Assembly (NCBI GenBank): GCA_003427395.1
Contig: BFEA01000107.1
Coordinates: 1,284,380 to 1,316,034 of the forward strand
From: Chara braunii
Taxonomy: Eukaryota; Streptophyta; Charophyceae; Charales; Characeae
Direction of reading: 5' to 3'
Length of the DNA: 31,655 nucleotides
Shown in pieces: positions 27,931 to 31,655 of this stretch; position 1 is the first letter of the stretch; every line of letters starts with the position of its first letter. Both the position numbers and the translations under genes were made by a program. The notes beneath the pieces are model-generated. The model saw only the letters and a list, made by a program, of their open reading frames with translations, ran no database searches and was not told the origin of the DNA.

Positions 27931-29334
27931 ATGGAAAATTCAGTTTCAATTGGTATTAAGATGTTTTTCCTTTGCGCAGGTTCCGGGTCAGGTTCAGGTT
28001 CCTCAGTACTATCAACTTTCAACATTGCTGACCTTGGATGCTCCTCAGGCAGGAACTCCATTCAACAGACGGCCATGATTATTTCAGCTATTCAAAAGAG
28101 GTCTTGGATTCGTTCTGGTGCTGTTGAAAAGGGACCAACGAATCAAGGTTGTGTGATAACCTCGCCAACGAGGCCACCTAGTTGCCGAGACAGGGATGCA
28201 GACAGTTCTGGACAGAAAGTGCAGAGTCTGAGGGCGAATGATTACCACCATCAAGACCCAGAAAATCATGATTGTGTGGTAACGCCACTACCGACGCCAC
28301 CTTGTTGCCCCGACATTGATGTGAACAATTCTGGGCTGAAAGGGATTGGAGGGAATGATCACCATCATCCGGACCCACAAAGTCCTTTGGAGCATCACAA
28401 TTTCAGTGCGACAGTTCCCGATCGTCCTGCTGCCATGGTCTTCTTCTCCGATCTGCCATCAAATGACTTCAACACTCTCGTCAAGACTTTGTGTAATGCA
28501 CCATCCACTCCTGCACTATCACCCTTGGGTGGCCCCGCAGGAAGCGCACAATCATTCTTACAGAGAGAAGGGATACCTTTGGCTGTTCTTCCCGGGTCCT
28601 TTTATGAAACGCTGTTTCCGCCACACTTTCTTCATTTGGTAACATGTAACTTTGCCCTGCACTGGATGTCCAAGCTCCCAGATGAACTGGCCTTTGCTGG
28701 TAGCCAGAAAAACTCGGAGTTCTGCAATCCAGGAACAATATGGCTACATGCATCACAGTCGCAGGCGTGGATTGATGCGTACTCTGCCCAAGCAAAAAGT
28801 GATCTGGTTAAGTTTCTTGCACACAGAGCGCAGGAAATGGTGTCAGGGGGTGTGTTATGGATGTTGATGGGGGGCAGAACAGATCCGGATCCCGCATGTC
28901 GAAATGTGCCAGAGAACTATGGCAAACAATTTCTAAAACTGGTTGAAGATGCCTGGCGAACGCTCATTGCCAAAGGTTCCTTAACCCAAGAATCTCTCGA
29001 TAGGTTCAATGTTCCTGTCTATTTAAGGTCTACAGAGGATATCCAGGAGGCAGTAGATGCCCTAGATGGACAGCCCTTCCAGATCGAACATCTCTGTTCT
29101 GTTCCCATTTTACCACCTTTTGATGAGCGTTACAGGCAAAACAGAGATGAAGAGGAGTTTGCGGTGAAAGTGGTGGGGCAACTGAGAGCTGTAATGAAGC
29201 CAATGATAGCATCAGCGATAGGGAAAGAAAATGCCAACAATCTGATGGAGGAGATGAAGGTCATACTGCGCGCAGAAGCGGACCAGTACCTGGACGAGTG
29301 CGTAGGCACAGCAGTTATACTGCGCCGTAGGTAA
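27931..29334 (+). CDS. SABATH-family carboxyl methyltransferase
   Basis: SABATH enzymes transfer methyl from S-adenosylmethionine to carboxyl groups of small acids such as salicylate, jasmonate, gibberellins or farnesoate; the substrate here is not predictable. Family blocks in order: FNIADLGCSSGRNS (SAM motif I, 28015-28056), FFSDLPSNDFNTL (28438-28479), PGSFYETLFPP and TCNFALHWMSKLP (28590-28680), NPGTIWLHAS and WIDAYSAQAKSDLVKFLAHR (28726-28827), GGVLWMLMGGR (28849-28881), LDRFNVPVY and STEDIQEAVD (28999-29057), and IASAIGKENANNLMEE (29206-29253) before the stop. The ATG at 27931 is the first in frame, but a good acceptor (TTTTTCCTTTGCGCAG, ending 27979) suggests this is a 3' exon starting at 27980. 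The usual N-terminal YA..S..Q block is absent and may lie in an unseen upstream exon. A 41-residue tandem duplication is inserted after motif I. Confidence 0.93.
   Translation: MENSVSIGIKMFFLCAGSGSGSGSSVLSTFNIADLGCSSGRNSIQQTAMIISAIQKRSWIRSGAVEKGPTNQGCVITSPTRPPSCRDRDADSSGQKVQSLRANDYHHQDPENHDCVVTPLPTPPCCPDIDVNNSGLKGIGGNDHHHPDPQSPLEHHNFSATVPDRPAAMVFFSDLPSNDFNTLVKTLCNAPSTPALSPLGGPAGSAQSFLQREGIPLAVLPGSFYETLFPPHFLHLVTCNFALHWMSKLPDELAFAGSQKNSEFCNPGTIWLHASQSQAWIDAYSAQAKSDLVKFLAHRAQEMVSGGVLWMLMGGRTDPDPACRNVPENYGKQFLKLVEDAWRTLIAKGSLTQESLDRFNVPVYLRSTEDIQEAVDALDGQPFQIEHLCSVPILPPFDERYRQNRDEEEFAVKVVGQLRAVMKPMIASAIGKENANNLMEEMKVILRAEADQYLDECVGTAVILRRR
28147..28383 (+). repeat. 41-codon tandem duplication inside the SABATH gene
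   Basis: GGTTGTGTGATAAC at 28147 recurs as GATTGTGTGGTAAC at 28270, exactly 123 bp apart. Both copies encode C-V-x-T-x-x-P-x-x-P-P-x-C, then D-D/N-S-G, then ND-HH-DP. The reading frame is kept. The insert lengthens the region between motif I and the second family block to about twice its usual size. Confidence 0.9.
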
Positions 29335-29563
29335 TGTGGCAGGCAGGAATCACAGTACTGGAGCCCTCAATCAGGTCCCTTCTTACAACACCTGCTGAAT
29401 TTTTGGAGTCAAAGGCCTCTTCACAAATAACATGACCACAATTACACGCCCAGACATATGCACACACCCCAACATATAGACATGCACACAATAGAGGTAA
29501 TGCTGTTTCAATTTTGGATCCGCTCATCTGGGTGGAAAAGGGGTTGTTGTGGTGATAGGTTAC
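29335..29563. other. Downstream of SABATH, no gene
   Basis: This is probably the 3' untranslated region, ending in the CA microsatellite. No classic AATAAA signal stands out; AAATAACATG at about 29425 is the nearest A-rich word. Confidence 0.4.
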
Positions 29564-29573
29564 ACACACACAC

Positions 29574-29627
<54 letters not shown>

Positions 29628-29643
29628 ATGGTAACAGTTTACA

Positions 29644-29700
<57 letters not shown>
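29564..29700. repeat. Two (CA)n(GA)n microsatellites in tandem
   Basis: CA then GA runs lie at about 29564-29625 and again at 29641-29700. Each is preceded by a similar GGT/AGT-TTACACACA start, so the compound unit itself is duplicated. Confidence 0.95.
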
Positions 29701-29703
<3 letters not shown>

Positions 29704-30284
29704 CATCAAATCTGATAGACGCTGCAGGGCGATTAGCACTGGCTGGTCTGCTTATGACTGTCACTTATTGTGCAATAACCCATGCCATATGTTTCGTGGA
29801 ACTGAGGGCCATCAGAAGGCCTACTTGGCCGCCCTCAGCCCAGGCCAAATAAGGGCAGAAAAGGCCCTTCACGATTTCAGGGCCTGGGCGTGTGACAGTT
29901 GACCTCGGTCAACTGTCGGTCCACCCAACAGTCAAAGTCCAAAGGTACCTAGCCCAGGCCGCAGGTCAAGCACACACATTTGCTTCTGCAGGTACCCAGA
30001 CAGCATCAGGTCCAAGGGAGAAGTCTGCAACTGTGCAATCCGGGCCTTGAGATGTGAGTCAATCTGGACGACTGGAGGAAAGGCACCCGAGGCCAGACAG
30101 CCTCGACGACTGCTACATAAGGCTGCCCTCGAGCAAGTCCGGCATGGAGTCTTGCTATGCTGCTTTGACACTGGCCTGACTTTGACACGGCGCCGGCTTC
30201 AGGCTGGCTCTGCGCTGGCATTGCGGACGACGACACGCGGTAGAGGCAGCATGCTGGCGTTTCTTCAGTGCGCCAGGCCATACT
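29701..30284. other. No gene; contains a perfect 24-bp palindrome
   Basis: No coding family was recognised. GACAGTTGACCTCGGTCAAC plus TGTC (29894-29917) is an 11-bp perfect inverted repeat with a 2-nt centre. Words such as GGCCCTCAG and GCAGGT repeat weakly around it. Confidence 0.6.
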
Positions 30285-30559
30285 GATCTGGCGCTGCCTC
30301 TGGTACATGTGGCGCTGCCTCTGGTCTACGTGGCATAATGATGTGGCGCTGCCTCTGTTACATGTGGCGCTACCTCTGGTCTACGTGGCATGCTGACGTG
30401 GCGCTGCCTCTGGTACATGTGGCGCTACCTCTGGTCTACGTGGCATGCTGATGTGGCGCTGCCTCTGGTACATGTGGCGCTGCCTCTGGTCTTCGTGGCA
30501 TGCTGACGTGCCGCTGCCTCTGGTACATGTGGCGCTGATTTTGGTATACGAGGCATTGC
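30285..30559. repeat. 55-bp minisatellite, five copies
   Basis: Units start at 30285, 30340, 30395, 30450 and 30505, exactly 55 bp apart. Each has GATGTGGCGCTGCCTCTGG, TACATGTGGCGCT-CCTCTGG and TCTACGTGGCATGCT, so the unit is itself built from two related parts of about 20 bp. Copies differ by a few bases. A decayed sixth partial copy follows to about 30590. Confidence 0.96.
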
Positions 30560-30760
30560 TATTGGTCTACACTTATTGATGTGGCACATGCCACCTGTCT
30601 TGGTTGCTGAGGTGGCATTGTCCACGCTGTTTGCATGAGGTGACTAGTTGCAAGGGAGAGGAAGATCGGGATCTGTGGTTATAGAGGATCAGGTACTCAC
30701 TTGTGGCTGACGTCGTCACTGGATATTTGCTGTGTCTTCAGAGTCTTCAGGAGATAACGT

Positions 30761-30763
<3 letters not shown>

Positions 30764-30794
<31 letters not shown>

Positions 30795-31277
30795 AAAGGG
30801 CCCAGTGCCCAAGGCTTGTATTAATATTTGAGAAAATTGAGGCTGGGGTCCTCACAGTCTACCCGGGGTAACCAACATATGATGCTGAGGATGATGATAC
30901 TAAAAACGGATGATTTTCTGCTAATCAGAATCATGATGTCAGACCCGTCACACATTAGGTACTAGCCAATAAGGAAGAGTGATCAGGAGGGTTAATCAGA
31001 ATGTTCACTACTCAGAACTTCAACATAGAACCCTAACCTAATTTCAGTTATTTCTACCAATTCCAGCAATTATCATCTGATGCTGTTCTGTGTACCAACC
31101 CCACCTCTACCCAGTCTCATACCCTCTATTTAGCTAAGTTACAGGGCAGCGCTACCTACCCCAGCTCCGACCATCGTTGGCAGGATTGTTACCCTCGGTC
31201 AAATTACTGGAATGCCTTCCTCCCTCAGCAATCCCCAGAACTCTCTACAAGACCTCAAGCTCCTAGTAGTCTAGGTT
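30764..31277 (-). mobile_element. 5'-truncated retroposon with T30 and target duplication
   Basis: A T30 run (30764-30793) followed by sequence that reads on the minus strand as a 3' UTR ending AAATATTAATACAAGCCTTG, then GGCACTGGGCCCTTTC, then the A-tail. Flanking direct repeats are ATAACGTGAC (30754-30763) and ATAACGTGCC (31278-31287), 9 of 10 matching and immediately adjacent to both ends. No coding domain was recognised in the 514-bp body, so it is probably the 3' end of a LINE or a long SINE. Confidence 0.75.
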
Positions 31278-31282
31278 ATAAC

Positions 31283-31296
31283 GTGCCACGTGGCAC
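31283..31296. repeat. 14-bp palindrome GTGCCACGTGGCAC
   Basis: A perfect palindrome overlaps the right target duplication of the retroposon. It contains CACGTG, the G-box core bound by bHLH/bZIP factors in plants; a regulatory role is not shown. Confidence 0.6.
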
Positions 31297-31655
31297 TACT
31301 GTATGAAACCAGGATTATCCTAACCCTTAGGCAGCATTGGCCGCGGGGGGGAGGTCGATGGTCCGCTGCACGCCGGATTTGGGGTCGAAGTGTCGGCGGG
31401 GGCCGGCGGATGAAGGCGACCGACGGCGGGTGGGCGTGCAGAGTGGCGCACGTACCGAATTGTTCACAGCGCGCCACTAAACGCGAGAGCGCGCCCACTG
31501 GGCCGGGTACACGGCGGGCGTCGATGCGGATGAATATCTCGACCCGCCCGCCGTCGATAGCCTTTCCGTGTCGGTTTGTGTCCGGCCCCCTTTTTTGTTG
31601 TATTTTTTGTTTCATATCATTTTATTTTTTTTCATTTTTTTCTTTCATATATTGT
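31297..31655. other. GC-rich island, no assigned gene
   Basis: Sequence from about 31335 to 31590 is GC-rich, with many CGGCGG words and a near-palindrome GGCGGGCGTCGA / TCGACCCGCCCGCC around 31530. It then becomes T-rich to the end. A minus-strand open frame of 114 codons (31271-31615) has no motif and is best explained by composition. Confidence 0.5.

Noticed and set aside
31271-31615. Minus-strand 114-codon gene
   Set aside because: It lies in a GC-rich island, overlaps the retroposon edge and has no motif or homologue that I recognise.

Overview
The window looks like a nuclear segment of a large, repeat-rich streptophyte genome (charophyte alga or land plant; a Chara-like alga is my guess). 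Four things support this. There is an intron-era SABATH carboxyl methyltransferase gene, a plant-lineage family. There are fragments of a plant-type mitochondrial genome (nad3, rpl2-rps19). There are L1-like LINE and Ty3/gypsy remnants. There are abundant microsatellites, minisatellites and a satellite array. Gene density is very low and almost every coding stretch is broken.

Layout. 1-306: compound microsatellite. 904-1045: cluster of TCCGGA palindromes. 1231-1338: U2 snRNA retropseudogene with A-tail and target-site duplication. 1424-2947: non-autonomous DNA transposon with 26-bp imperfect terminal inverted repeats and a perfect 8-bp target duplication, filled with polypyrimidine sequence and a 44-bp-arm hairpin. 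2958-3039: a tiny poly(A) retro-insertion. 3437-3813: chimeric nuclear copy of mitochondrial DNA. 3814-7550: no gene recognised.

7872-15896 is the most interesting part. It is a decayed 8-kb coding region whose pieces show, in order: an unrecognised N-terminal domain, a basic (NLS-like) region, a ParB/sulfiredoxin-like domain, a helical linker, a DNA aminomethyltransferase with beta-class motif order (DPxx first, FxGxx later), an acidic tail, tandemly duplicated Gly-rich and Glu-rich segments, and finally an apparently intact Ulp1/C48 cysteine peptidase. I read this as a relic of a large mobile element or captured module. The frame is broken by C-to-T type stops, small indels and two tandem duplications (22 bp and 283 bp).

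15900-18620 holds diverged non-coding repeats. 18690-20180 is a higher-order satellite with a 366-393 bp period. 20520-20850 carries GTCCGG-type inverted repeats. 20990-21715 holds a duplicated unknown open frame. 22240-25665 contains one LINE ORF2 that appears to carry an internal 2.35-kb inversion: endonuclease on +, linker/RT on -, zf-RVT on +. 26430-26908 is the 3' end of a Ty3/gypsy pol (integrase C-terminus).

27931-29334 is the best normal gene: a SABATH methyltransferase with a 41-residue tandem duplication inserted between its SAM motif and its second motif. Microsatellites lie on both sides. 30285-30559 is a 55-bp x 5 minisatellite, and 30764-31277 is a 5'-truncated retroposon with T30 and a 10-bp target duplication. 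No tRNA gene, rRNA gene or CRISPR array was found.
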